This document shows positions 37,810 to 45,548 of a DNA stretch of 45,548 bases, one piece after another. Position 1 is the first letter of the stretch; each line of letters starts with the position of its first letter. Source of the stretch: Cellvibrio mixtus subsp. mixtus J3-8. GTDB lineage: Bacteria; Pseudomonadota; Gammaproteobacteria; Pseudomonadales; Cellvibrionaceae. Under the pieces are notes generated by a model that made no database searches, was not told the origin of the DNA, and saw nothing but the letters and a program-made list of their open reading frames with translations. The stretch covers positions 2,222 through 47,769 of the forward strand of contig NZ_KN266215.1 of assembly GCF_000766945.1 (NCBI RefSeq), read 5' to 3'. Made by a program: the position numbers and the translations under genes.

Positions 37810-38946
37810 TTAGCGCTTCAAATCCAGCAAGCGGAAATAGGCCGGTTTTGGTTGTTGTTGGCGATCAAACAATAGCGGATAGTTGGTTCTGCCTTTAATC
37901 GGGAAATCATTCAGCCAACTGGCATCATCACTCACTCCCCAGAAAGTTACGCGGTCAACCTTATCGCGATGTTTCACCAGGATCTTAAACAGCGATTCAT
38001 AAGCCTTCGCCAATTTTTCCTCGACTTCTTTAGGCAAACCTTTGATGTAAGGATCACGCTCTGGTTTGTATTCAAAACGGGTGGAAATTTCCGCAACCGG
38101 TAAATTCCATACTGAAGGCAGTACGTCAATATCCAGCTCGGTGAGGTGTACTTTCAAACCTAATGCAGAATAGGCGAGGATGCTGTCTTCAAAATCCTGT
38201 ATGTTGGTTTCCAAACCGATATGCGCTTGCATGCCTAAACCATGGATTGGTGTATTGCGTTTTTGCAGGCGTTTCAGCATATCGAGTGTTGCCTGGCGTT
38301 TGTCCGGGCGTTCATTGTTGTAATCGTTGTACATCAAATGCGCGTTGGGATCGACTTCGTGTGCGAGGTTAAAGGCGTTGACCAGGAAATCATCGCCCAT
38401 GATTTTATACCAATGGCTATCGCGCATTTTGCCATCGTCGCCTACGGCTTCATTGACTACATCCCAGGCGGCGAGTTTCCCTTTGTAGCGGCCAACAATC
38501 GTCGTGATATGTTCTTTTTGTTTTTTCTCCAATTCTGCTTTGGAGATATAGCTGCCATCTTTATTTTTAAATACGCTATCGGGGATCTGGCTATGCCAAC
38601 CTAGTGTGTGGCCTACCATATGCAAATTATGTTTGCTGCCAAATGCAACAAAGGCATCGGCATCGCCCCATTTCCAGCTGCCATCTTCATTGCGCATCTC
38701 ACCCCATTTCATGCAGTTTTCCGGCGTGATGGAATTGAAATCTTTATTGATAATTGCAACCAATTTCGGATCTTGTTTATTAATAATGCTGGCGCTGAGC
38801 GCGGCACCAATTAAAAAATCGTCTTTGTATGCTTCTTTTAATCCGGTAGCAGCAGCGGCTTTTTCTGCTGCCTGCAATTTTGCACTGGCGATAATAGCGG
38901 CAGTTGCTCCGCTCATCGCTAGTAAATGTCTGCGTGAGATTTTCAT
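37810..38946 (-). CDS. GH10 endo-beta-1,4-xylanase with a Tat-type signal
   Basis: 378 residues. The N-terminus MKISRRHLLAMSG is a twin-arginine motif followed by a hydrophobic stretch ending in LQAA, so export by Tat is likely. The GH10 barrel has acid/base Glu166 (WDVVNEAVGD), nucleophile Glu270 (VHLTELDIDV), GHTLGWHSQ and WGVSDDASWL near the end, all family signatures. It cuts xylan backbones with retention. It has no cellulose-binding module. It is the only reverse-strand enzyme in this cluster and is divergent from the GH67 gene; the two probably share the control region between them. Confidence 0.93.
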   Translation of the reverse strand: MKISRRHLLAMSGATAAIIASAKLQAAEKAAAATGLKEAYKDDFLIGAALSASIINKQDPKLVAIINKDFNSITPENCMKWGEMRNEDGSWKWGDADAFVAFGSKHNLHMVGHTLGWHSQIPDSVFKNKDGSYISKAELEKKQKEHITTIVGRYKGKLAAWDVVNEAVGDDGKMRDSHWYKIMGDDFLVNAFNLAHEVDPNAHLMYNDYNNERPDKRQATLDMLKRLQKRNTPIHGLGMQAHIGLETNIQDFEDSILAYSALGLKVHLTELDIDVLPSVWNLPVAEISTRFEYKPERDPYIKGLPKEVEEKLAKAYESLFKILVKHRDKVDRVTFWGVSDDASWLNDFPIKGRTNYPLLFDRQQQPKPAYFRLLDLKR

Positions 38947-39291
38947 TCTTGTCTCCTCGGTTGATAATGGTCTGGTTATTGAAAATTCGCTATCCAGGTT
39001 ATTAAAAATTATTGGGTGAGTAACGCTGTCTGATCATCGGTATCAGGTAATGTTTGTGGATCAAACCATAATCCCGGGCGATCAATAACCCGTTGGTGTT
39101 TACCCCTTCATTCAGGTGCGCCAGGGTGAAATCTTCATGGACCGCTTCTACTTTATAGTCGGGGTTATCGCTATGGGCAATGGCGAGCTTGCGCATTTCC
39201 TTTACATTTATTAAATGTGTATTCTTGTATACCAGTGTTATATTTTCAATGACTATAAGGCGGCGATTAAAAATAATCTACGGGGGTTGGC
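38947..39291. other. Divergent control region between GH10 and GH67 genes
   Basis: 345 bases between the starts of two oppositely directed xylan genes. It holds one short open frame (39002-39196, reverse) that reads like protein and is listed separately. The GH67-proximal 95 bases are AT-rich and probably hold both promoters, but I find no clear -35/-10 pair or palindromic operator. Confidence 0.5.
39002..39196 (-). CDS. Unrecognised small open frame upstream of the GH10 gene
   Basis: 64 codons from an ATG at 39196, ending 55 bases before the GH10 start codon and in the same direction. The sequence (for example HEDFTLAHLNEG and ARDYGLIHKHYLIP) has the balanced composition of a real protein rather than a shadow frame, yet I cannot assign it to a family. 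The frame stays open for another 28 codons upstream without a usual start, so it may be the remnant of a longer gene. AAAGGA stands very close to the ATG, a poor spacing. It could be a real small protein, a leader gene or a gene fragment. Confidence 0.35.
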   Translation of the reverse strand: MRKLAIAHSDNPDYKVEAVHEDFTLAHLNEGVNTNGLLIARDYGLIHKHYLIPMIRQRYSPNNF

Positions 39292-41490
39292 GTGCGTCGG
39301 GCATTTCTTTACAAAATATTCCTCTTATTGACGGTTTCATTCACAGTGGCAATGCCTGCCCATGCTGAAGACGGCTATGAGGCCTGGCTGCGTTACCAAC
39401 CGGTAGTAGAGCAGAAGCTCCGCAAGGCATATCAGCAACAATTGAGAGCGATCATCACTGAGGGCAATTCGCCAACACTGCAAGCTGCAACTGGCGAATT
39501 GCAGCGTGGATTAAGTGGTTTACTTGCCAAGCCAGTTGCTATCAGTGAAAAATTATCCAGTAATGCGTTAGTGGTCGGCACGCCGGCAAGCTCGCCTTTA
39601 ATAGCGTCACTGGATTTATCCGCGCGTTTATCGATGTTGGGTAACGAAGGTTATTTGATCGAGAAAGCACGCATCAATAAACGCAATGTCACTGTTATTG
39701 CGGCTAATTCCGATACTGGCGTGCTCTACGGCAGTTTTCATTTATTGCGCTTACTGCAAACACAGCAAGCGCTGGATAATATTTCCATCAGCAGTGCACC
39801 CAAACTACAACATCGCGTTATCAACCATTGGGATAACCTAAACCGCGTTATTGAGCGTGGTTATGCCGGTTTATCGCTATGGGATTGGGGCACGCTACCG
39901 GAGCATAAATCACAACGCTATGTAGATTATGCGCGCATCAACGCGTCGCTCGGTATTAACGGCACGGTGATCAATAATGTGAATGCTGATCCGCGCGTAT
40001 TGAGTGATCAATTCCTGCAAAAAATTGCAGCATTGGCGGATGTATTTCGCCCCTACGGGATAAAGGTTTATCTATCGATTAATTATAATTCGCCCCGTGC
40101 ATTTGGCGATTTGGACACAGCAGATCCACTGGACCCACGCGTCGCAAAATGGTGGCAAGAGCGCACTAAAAAAGTTTACGACTATATTCCTGATTTTGGT
40201 GGTTACCTGGTAAAAGCCAACTCTGAGGGGCAGCCCGGCCCGCAAGATTACAAACGCAATCACGCTGATGGTGCCAATATGCTCGCTGCTGCATTAAAAC
40301 CTTACGGCGGTATAGTTTTTTGGCGCGCATTTGTATATCACCCGGATATTGATGATCGCTTTCGCGGTTCTTACGATGAATTTAAACCGCTCGATGGGAA
40401 ATTTGCAGATAACGTGATCCTGCAAGTTAAAAATGGTCCTATCGATTTCCAACCGCGCGAACCTTATTCCGCATTATTTTCCGCGATGGAAAAAACCAAC
40501 ATGATGATGGAATTCCAGGTTACGCAAGAATATTTCGGTTTTGCTACTCACCTTGCTTACCAGGGGTCGCTATTTGAAGAATCATTGCGCACAGAAACTT
40601 ATGTAAAAGGTGAAGGTTCCACAATTGGTAATATTTTGGAAGGAAAAACTTTTAACACCAAACACACTGGCATGGCGGCAGTCATTAATCCGGGAACAGA
40701 TCGAAACTGGACCGGTCATCCTTTTGTGCAATCAAGCTGGTACGCGTTCGGGCGTATGGCGTGGGATCACAGTATCTCTGCAGATGTTGCTGCCGATGAG
40801 TGGCTGCGAATGACATTCACCAACGACAAAAAATTTATCGAGCCGGTAAAACAATTTATGCTCGCTTCGCGTGAGGCCGGCGTAAATTATCGTTCACCGT
40901 TGGGATTAACACACTTGTATTCACAGGGCGATCACTATGGCCCTGCACCCTGGACTGCAAATTTGGAACGCCCGGATTGGACTGCAATTTATTACCATCG
41001 CGCCGCCAAAGATGGTATTGGATTTAATCGCACTAAAACCGGTTCCAATGCGGTTGCACAATATCCGGAAACCCTGGCTAAACAATACGGTGATTTAAAA
41101 ACCGTGCCAGAAGATTTGTTGCTGTGGTTTCATCATGTCAGTTGGGACCACCAGATGCAATCCGGTCGCACTCTGTGGAATGAATTGGTACACAAATACT
41201 ACGATGGTGTTGAGCAAGTGCGCAGTATGCAACGCGAATGGGAAAAGCTGGAATCATTTATCGATGCAGAGCGTTTCGCGCAGGTAAAAGCGCTATTGAA
41301 AATACAGGAGCGCGATGCGGTAATCTGGCGTGATTCCTGTGTGCTGTATTTCCAAACGTTTTCCGGAAAACCAATTCCTGCAGAATATGAACAACCAAAA
41401 CACGACCTTGAATATTACAAAACCCTGGCGCGCACGCGCTATGTTCCGGAACCATGGCATCCGGCCAGTTCCAGTCGCGTGTTGAAATAA
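39292..41490 (+). CDS. GH67 alpha-glucuronidase
   Basis: 732 residues from GTG 39292 with GGGGG five bases before it; the signal peptide (about 1-25, ending AHA) starts cleanly there. Catalytic residues by comparison with Cellvibrio japonicus GlcA67A are Glu312 ([10 protein letters not shown], general acid), Asp385 (KNGPIDFQ) and Glu413 (TQEYFG), at a constant offset of 20 from its Glu292, Asp365 and Glu393. The enzyme removes (4-O-methyl)glucuronate from the non-reducing end of aldouronic acids made by GH10 xylanases. Its neighbour GH10 and the more distant uxaC fit this chain. It ends at a strong terminator. Confidence 0.96.
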   Translation: MRRAFLYKIFLLLTVSFTVAMPAHAEDGYEAWLRYQPVVEQKLRKAYQQQLRAIITEGNSPTLQAATGELQRGLSGLLAKPVAISEKLSSNALVVGTPASSPLIASLDLSARLSMLGNEGYLIEKARINKRNVTVIAANSDTGVLYGSFHLLRLLQTQQALDNISISSAPKLQHRVINHWDNLNRVIERGYAGLSLWDWGTLPEHKSQRYVDYARINASLGINGTVINNVNADPRVLSDQFLQKIAALADVFRPYGIKVYLSINYNSPRAFGDLDTADPLDPRVAKWWQERTKKVYDYIPDFGGYLVKANSEGQPGPQDYKRNHADGANMLAAALKPYGGIVFWRAFVYHPDIDDRFRGSYDEFKPLDGKFADNVILQVKNGPIDFQPREPYSALFSAMEKTNMMMEFQVTQEYFGFATHLAYQGSLFEESLRTETYVKGEGSTIGNILEGKTFNTKHTGMAAVINPGTDRNWTGHPFVQSSWYAFGRMAWDHSISADVAADEWLRMTFTNDKKFIEPVKQFMLASREAGVNYRSPLGLTHLYSQGDHYGPAPWTANLERPDWTAIYYHRAAKDGIGFNRTKTGSNAVAQYPETLAKQYGDLKTVPEDLLLWFHHVSWDHQMQSGRTLWNELVHKYYDGVEQVRSMQREWEKLESFIDAERFAQVKALLKIQERDAVIWRDSCVLYFQTFSGKPIPAEYEQPKHDLEYYKTLARTRYVPEPWHPASSSRVLK

Positions 41491-41536
41491 GTAAGCTATT
41501 TTTTTAAATCATTCGCATAGCATCCTGTAACTTTTC

Positions 41537-41564
41537 AAAAAAGGTGGCATCTGCCACCTTTTTT
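41537..41564 (+). terminator. Terminator after the GH67 gene
   Basis: AAAAAAGGTGGCA (41537-41549) and TGCCACCTTTTTT (41552-41564) are exact complements around a very small loop, giving A and T runs on both sides. Confidence 0.9.
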
Positions 41565-41715
41565 GTTAATTATCACTTCGATATATCCTATATAACAATG
41601 TACTGCATAGCGATAAAGTAGTTATTTGCCAATTGGCGGTAAAAAGGCGGCTTTTTTTCGTTACCGACAGTTCACATTTTTTAATATTATGGGCTTTCGG
41701 CAACGAGAGGTTTGT

Positions 41716-41838
41716 ATGTTAATTAAAGAGCTCAGGCAAAAAAGGCTGCTATCCCAAGAGCAACTTGCGGAATTGTGTGGTTTAAGTCTCTTGCCTAAAA
41801 GTTTTTTGGCTTTGTTGGGCGAAAACGATAATACATAG
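41716..41838 (+). pseudogene. Truncated XRE-type helix-turn-helix regulator
   Basis: 40 codons from ATG 41716 with GAGAGG five bases before it. The first 26 residues (LIKELRQKRLLSQEQLAELCGLSL) are the first two helices of an XRE/Cro-type DNA-binding domain. The recognition helix that should follow (usually RTIQR-like) is missing; instead the frame runs into [15 protein letters not shown] and stops. The gene therefore looks broken by a deletion or rearrangement, although its start and ribosome site are intact. The surrounding sequence is clearly AT-richer than the enzyme genes. Confidence 0.65.
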
Positions 41839-42293
41839 CAAGTTGCAGGTAAAAATCAGAAAATCGCATTTCCATAATCCTTTATGCCCTGTATTACAGG
41901 GCCTTTATTGGATTTTACCCTGATTAACATATTGATCGGGTTGCAAAATCAGTTATAAAAATAGAGGTTGAATGTTTCAGTTTATACAATGACATAAGCA
42001 TCTGCCTTGATGGAATTAATAAAAAATAAATGACTTTTGATTAGCACAACGTTAAAGGCAGAAAAAAATTCTATGGCTAAAAAATTTAGATCCTGACTAT
42101 GTGAGATATGTCATTTCTTCTTTTATAAAAAATTATACAGATCGTACATATAGCATTGTTGCGTATACTTCCGGGGAAGCACCGTGTGTTGCGGTCCACT
42201 ATATTGCATTTGGAACTTTAGAGCGTTTTTGTTTTCATTTATCTATAAGTTAATTTTTTCGCAAAAATCAATCCATATTACCGGGAGTTTCAC
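41839..42293. other. AT-rich intergenic stretch with a hairpin and a short frame
   Basis: 455 bases of low GC content. GCCCTGT (41886-41892), loop ATT and ACAGGGC (41896-41902), then CTTTATT, could end transcription of the broken HTH gene. A 50-codon frame near the end is listed separately. I see no transposase, inverted-repeat pair or tRNA, but the composition suggests acquired or decaying DNA. Confidence 0.5.
42101..42253 (+). CDS. Unrecognised short open frame in the AT-rich stretch
   Basis: 50 codons from GTG 42101 to TAA; the frame is open back to about 42056. The translation (for example YTDRTYSIVAYTSGEAP and HYIAFGTLERF) looks protein-like, but there is no ribosome site before the GTG and no family I recognise. 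It could be the tail of a gene whose front has been lost, in keeping with the broken HTH gene beside it. Confidence 0.25.
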   Translation: MRYVISSFIKNYTDRTYSIVAYTSGEAPCVAVHYIAFGTLERFCFHLSIS

Positions 42294-42692
42294 ATGACTT
42301 ACATTGATTGTTTCCTGGTTCCTGTTCCCCGCGCCAATAAGGCGAGTTATGAAAAGCTTGCGCAAATTTCTTCCAGTGTGGTGCGGGAATTTGGAGCGTT
42401 GAGAGTGGTGGAATGTTGGCTTGATGAAGGAACAGATGCAGCGAGTTATCATGCGGACAGTGCACGTCAAGAAGCAGCTAATTACAGAGCCATGGCAGCA
42501 ACCGCTGGTGCTAAAACTGATGAAACAATTGTTATGTCATGGATTGAATGGCCTGACAAACGCAGCCGCGATGAAGGAATGGCAAAGGCAATGGCGGATT
42601 CACGGATGCAGTTTACTGATCTGGAGCCTGTGTTTGACGGCACTCGGCTAATTGCGGCAGGGTTCCGCCCTATGCTGGATCATTCCGGTTAA
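42294..42692 (+). CDS. DUF1428 family protein
   Basis: 132 residues, with GGGAG before the ATG. It shows the family pattern: N-terminal YIDCFLVPVPRANKASYEKLA, EFGALRVVECW, a middle DETIVMSWIEWPDKRSRDEG and C-terminal FDGTRLIAAGFRPML. These proteins have a ferredoxin-like, ABM/dimeric alpha-beta barrel-type fold; the biochemical role is not established. It stands alone after the AT-rich stretch, with no operon partner that I can see. Confidence 0.88.
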   Translation: MTYIDCFLVPVPRANKASYEKLAQISSSVVREFGALRVVECWLDEGTDAASYHADSARQEAANYRAMAATAGAKTDETIVMSWIEWPDKRSRDEGMAKAMADSRMQFTDLEPVFDGTRLIAAGFRPMLDHSG

Positions 42693-42910
42693 TTTCGTTT
42701 TTATTCAAGGCATAGATTTTGATATTACTTGATTGATGCGCCAAAAATTTCCGCAACACTCCGCTTTTAAAAGAATTACTGTCGAAAAAATAGTTTCCGT
42801 TCTATAGTCGGCAACAATGCTGGTCCCAACTTTCATTCAATAAGGCTACTTTTGTTGAAGGATATTATCTGTGTATTCAGCACCGGCGAAAACATCACTG
42901 AGTAAATAGC

Positions 42911-44980
42911 ATGATTAACGAGCATGAAAACGTTTCTGATTCGGCACGTTTAAATTGGGAGTCCTTGTTCTCATTGGTCGAACTCGCACCCTTCGGTCTT
43001 TATATAATCGACTCCGATTTTCGAATTGCCTTGATGAATGGAGAATCCAAGAAACACGCTTTTCGCAATGTAAATCCGGTAATCGGGAGGGATTTTGCTG
43101 AAGCGATACGCATTCTTTGGCCTGAAGCAGTAGCGGCATTTGTCATTAGTAAATTTCGCACCACATTGGATTCAGGCGAACCATTTTTTTCTGTTGATTA
43201 TATTGAGCCTCGCGCCGATATTGATGCTGTAGAGGCCTATGAGTGGGAACTTCATCGTATTACCTTGCCGGATGGACGATATGGTGTTGTTTGTTATTTT
43301 TATGATTCAACCAAGGTGCGCGAATCCGAGCAGGCATTGCTCCGCAATGAAACCTGGTTAAAAGGTCAAAAAGAAGCTTTTTTAGCGTCGATCAACGGTG
43401 CACCGTTGGAAACTTCCCTGGATATGCTGATTAGGTGCGCTACCAATTTTATGGGCGACGGTGGGCGGGCATCATTTTTTTTGCTTAAACCTGATGGCAA
43501 AACAATTAACCACATCACCGGAATGGGCGACGAATACACGAAAGTAATCGGTGATTTTCCTGTTGGCCCCGATTCTATCGGCTGTGGATTGGCAGCGCAT
43601 ATTGGAACGCCATTAATTTATTCGGATGTCGATACTGACCCTGATTGGGAAAGCTATTTATGGCTTGCGCGCCGATTTGATTTTCGTGCGACCTGGTCGT
43701 TCCCTGTGCGCGTTGCCGGCGGGAAAATTGTGGGTACATTTTGCATGTATTACCAACAGCCGCGCGACGTAACACCACGCGATCTGGAAGTTGCCAGTAC
43801 ACTGACTAACGCTGCTGCAGTAATCATGGTTCATCATCTTGCAATGCAGGAGCGAATTCGCACAGAGCAAGTGTTGCGCGAGGCGGATCATCGCAAAAAT
43901 GAATTCCTGGCATTGCTTGCACACGAATTAAGAAATCCGCTGGCGGCTATTCGCAACGCGGGGCAAATTTTATTGCGTGCAAATGGCGATGCACAAACAT
44001 CGCGTTTGGCGGCAGAAATTTTAAATCGGCAAGTTGACCATATGGTGCGGCAAGTGGATGACTTGCTGGACGTGAACCGGATTACACAAGGAAAAATTGA
44101 GCTCAGAAAAGAGAATACCGCATTAACAAAAATCATAAGCCATGCCGTTGAAACCAGTCGCTCGCAATTTGATGAGCTGGAACAAGAGTTCATTGTAACC
44201 CTACACACGGACCCGATTTATATTTATGGTGATCCGATTCGTTTGACACAGGTTATTGGTAATCTTTTAAACAACGCCAGCAAATTTTCAGGTAAAGGCG
44301 GGAAAATTTGGCTTATGGTTGAGCATGACAATGATCTTGTATCCGTGCGCATCCGCGATAATGGCATTGGCATTGATAAAGCTGATTTGCAACAAATTTT
44401 TGAAATGTTTGTCCAGTTGGATAAATCATTGGAGCGCACTCGCAATGGACTTGGGTTGGGATTAGCGTTAGTGAAAAGTTTGGTTGATATGCACGATGGT
44501 TCTGTAGAAGCACACAGTGAGGGATTAGGATTCGGCAGTGAATTTATTGTGAGATTGCCGGTGTTATCCGGGCAATTTTCAGTGAGTTCACAGGTTCAAA
44601 ACAGCCCTGCGCAAAAAAATGCCGGTCCCCTGCGGATATTGATCGCGGATGATAACCGGGATTCTGCAATCAGCCTTGCTGCATTACTGGAATTGATAGG
44701 TCACTCGGTTGCGGTCGCTCATGATGGCCTTGATGCCATAGAGAAGGCTGCGAGTTTTTATCCTGACTTAATTTTATTGGATATCGGGATGCCGGAGGTC
44801 AATGGTTATGAGGCGGCGCGTAGAATTCGTAAAACGCGAAAAGACAATTTCAAATTGGTAGCCTTGACGGGCATGAGCCAGGAAAAAGACCGACGCCTTT
44901 CATTGGAAGCAGGATTTGACGCACATTTAATTAAACCGGTAGATCTTTCAGCATTGGCAGAATTTTTAGCCCGGGATTGA
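42911..44980 (+). CDS. Hybrid sensor histidine kinase (PAS-GAF-HisKA-HATPase-REC)
   Basis: 689 residues, no membrane segment, so cytoplasmic. Domains in order: PAS-like (about 16-135, FGLYIIDSDFRIALMN), GAF (about 160-310, with GPDSIGCGLAAHIGTPLIYSDV), HisKA with His338 in LLAHELRNPLAAI, HATPase (about 435-550, NNASKF, DNGIGI, GLGLGLAL), and a C-terminal receiver (about 573-689) with Asp624 in LLDIGMPEVNGYEA. This is a phosphorelay sensor that would pass phosphate on from its own receiver. The GAF domain may bind a small ligand or chromophore; no bilin-attachment Cys can be claimed with certainty. No partner regulator is next to it, and the ribosome site is weak. Confidence 0.93.
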   Translation: MINEHENVSDSARLNWESLFSLVELAPFGLYIIDSDFRIALMNGESKKHAFRNVNPVIGRDFAEAIRILWPEAVAAFVISKFRTTLDSGEPFFSVDYIEPRADIDAVEAYEWELHRITLPDGRYGVVCYFYDSTKVRESEQALLRNETWLKGQKEAFLASINGAPLETSLDMLIRCATNFMGDGGRASFFLLKPDGKTINHITGMGDEYTKVIGDFPVGPDSIGCGLAAHIGTPLIYSDVDTDPDWESYLWLARRFDFRATWSFPVRVAGGKIVGTFCMYYQQPRDVTPRDLEVASTLTNAAAVIMVHHLAMQERIRTEQVLREADHRKNEFLALLAHELRNPLAAIRNAGQILLRANGDAQTSRLAAEILNRQVDHMVRQVDDLLDVNRITQGKIELRKENTALTKIISHAVETSRSQFDELEQEFIVTLHTDPIYIYGDPIRLTQVIGNLLNNASKFSGKGGKIWLMVEHDNDLVSVRIRDNGIGIDKADLQQIFEMFVQLDKSLERTRNGLGLGLALVKSLVDMHDGSVEAHSEGLGFGSEFIVRLPVLSGQFSVSSQVQNSPAQKNAGPLRILIADDNRDSAISLAALLELIGHSVAVAHDGLDAIEKAASFYPDLILLDIGMPEVNGYEAARRIRKTRKDNFKLVALTGMSQEKDRRLSLEAGFDAHLIKPVDLSALAEFLARD

Positions 44981-45060
44981 AGCCGGTAGCTTAGAGTTGC
45001 TTCGCGATACCATATAAAAATAAATCAGAATGGCTAAATTTTTATTTTCAAATAGTTTTT

Positions 45061-45548
45061 TCAGGAGACAGTGTGGACCTCAATAGTTGAATGAACAATT
45101 TCTTCATGTACAGAAAGACGTTGGCGAATAATATCCGCAGTTAGAGATGCATCTTTTGTCGCTATAGCAATCGCACAGGAATAAACATTTTTACCTACGC
45201 GCCATACGTGGAGGTCGGTAATGCGAGTATTGTTATTTTCCGCTTCTATCACTTCGCGAATTTCGTCGACAACCGGATGATCCATTTCGCGATCCAGTAA
45301 TATTTTTCCGGTTTCGCGAATTAATCCCTTTGCCCAGATTGCCACTAACACGGCACCAACAATGCCCATTACCGGGTCCAACCAGGACCAGCCGTAAATC
45401 CATCCACCCAATAACGCAATTATTGCAAGCACAGAGGTGGCAGCGTCGGCAATAACATGTATGTATGCTGATTTCAGATTGAGATCATGATGCTTGTGAT
45501 CGTGATCGTGATCGTGATCGTGATCGTGATCGTGATCGTGATCGTGAT
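45061..45548 (-). CDS. Cation diffusion facilitator (DmeF-like), C-terminal half
   Basis: The frame is open to the window edge, so the N-terminal membrane segments lie outside; about 161 residues are visible. Reading from the edge inward: a His-Asp alternating loop (17 residues), KHHDLNLKSAYIHVIADAATS with the HxxxD metal site of the fifth membrane helix, a sixth membrane helix, and the cytoplasmic domain with ITDLHVWRVGKN. The arrangement matches DmeF-type proteins, which export divalent cobalt, nickel, zinc or cadmium and have a His-rich loop between helices 4 and 5. The metal cannot be told from this half. Confidence 0.9.
   Translation of the reverse strand, partial: HDHDHDHDHDHDHDHDHKHHDLNLKSAYIHVIADAATSVLAIIALLGGWIYGWSWLDPVMGIVGAVLVAIWAKGLIRETGKILLDREMDHPVVDEIREVIEAENNNTRITDLHVWRVGKNVYSCAIAIATKDASLTADIIRQRLSVHEEIVHSTIEVHTVS
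45496..45548. repeat. Hexanucleotide tandem repeat encoding His-Asp
   Basis: GTGATC repeated 8.8 times without interruption up to the window edge. Read in the CDF gene frame (reverse strand) each unit encodes Asp-His, so unit gain or loss keeps the frame. The full length of the tract is not visible. Confidence 0.95.

Noticed and set aside
41716-42253. AT-rich island as an insertion sequence or prophage edge
   Set aside because: No transposase or integrase fragment, no terminal inverted repeats, target duplications or tRNA are visible.
43300-44000. Histidine kinase as a bacteriophytochrome
   Set aside because: There is one PAS-like and one GAF domain but no PHY domain and no clear bilin-binding Cys near the N-terminus.
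45496-45548. Tandem repeat as a CRISPR array
   Set aside because: The unit is only six bases with no spacers and is translated as His-Asp in an efflux protein.

Overview
The window reads as chromosomal DNA of a plant-cell-wall-degrading gammaproteobacterium, most likely Cellvibrio or a close relative. Two things point there. First, the housekeeping order ibaG-murA-hisG-hisD-algW ... zapE-rplM-rpsI-petA-petB/C-sspB matches the order known from pseudomonads and relatives. Second, the second half carries single-domain GH26, GH3, GH51, CE2, GH10 and GH67 enzymes of the kinds known from Cellvibrio japonicus. The genus is an inference; no rRNA or other marker gene lies in the window.

Layout. 1-576: the C-terminal end of a secreted RTX-type calcium-binding protein. 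695-9232: core genes for BolA-like IbaG, peptidoglycan precursor synthesis (murA), histidine synthesis (hisG short form, hisD), periplasmic stress protease (algW/degS type), cell-division proteins zapG and zapE, an alpha/beta hydrolase, and ribosomal proteins L13 and S9. 9281-12840: cytochrome bc1 complex, with cytochrome b and cytochrome c1 fused in one 744-residue reading frame, followed directly by sspB with no sspA between them. 12853-19862: the phosphate regulon pstS-pstC-pstA-pstB-phoU, in which three separate positions carry the same promoter design: 7-base PhoB-type half-boxes spaced 11 bases apart and a -10 box starting exactly 10 bases after the second half-box.

19929-26274: a sugar-catabolism set: FadR-type GntR regulator, a dehydrogenase resembling D-xylose 1-dehydrogenases, a vSGLT-like sodium/sugar symporter, an SMP-30 family sugar lactonase, a GNAT acetyltransferase, and uxaC in the opposite direction. 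26660-31141: a pentapeptide-repeat protein behind an operator-like promoter, a GH26 mannanase and a GH3 beta-glucosidase. 31325-34712: a small lipoprotein, an MFS transporter with a DJ-1/PfpI gene, and dinB with a LexA box. 34946-41564: GH51 arabinofuranosidase, CE2 acetyl esterase, GH10 xylanase (reverse strand) and GH67 alpha-glucuronidase. 41716-42253 is an AT-rich stretch with a truncated HTH gene and another short open frame. The window ends with a DUF1428 protein, a hybrid histidine kinase, and the C-terminal half of a DmeF-like metal efflux protein with a His-Asp repeat.

How the genes fit together: GH10, GH67, CE2 and GH51 together would take apart acetylated, arabinosylated glucuronoxylan oligosaccharides; GH26 and GH3 would act on mannan and beta-linked oligosaccharides. 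UxaC can take up glucuronate released through GH67, and the dehydrogenase-lactonase pair suggests oxidative use of a free aldose such as xylose, arabinose or galactose. All these enzymes have export signals, but I see no carbohydrate-binding modules or Ser-rich linkers, which fits periplasmic or cell-bound processing of imported oligosaccharides. I did not find a convincing, wholly new system; the most unusual points are the cytochrome b-c1 fusion without sspA, the three-promoter Pho architecture, several strong unexplained palindromes, and the small unrecognised frames.
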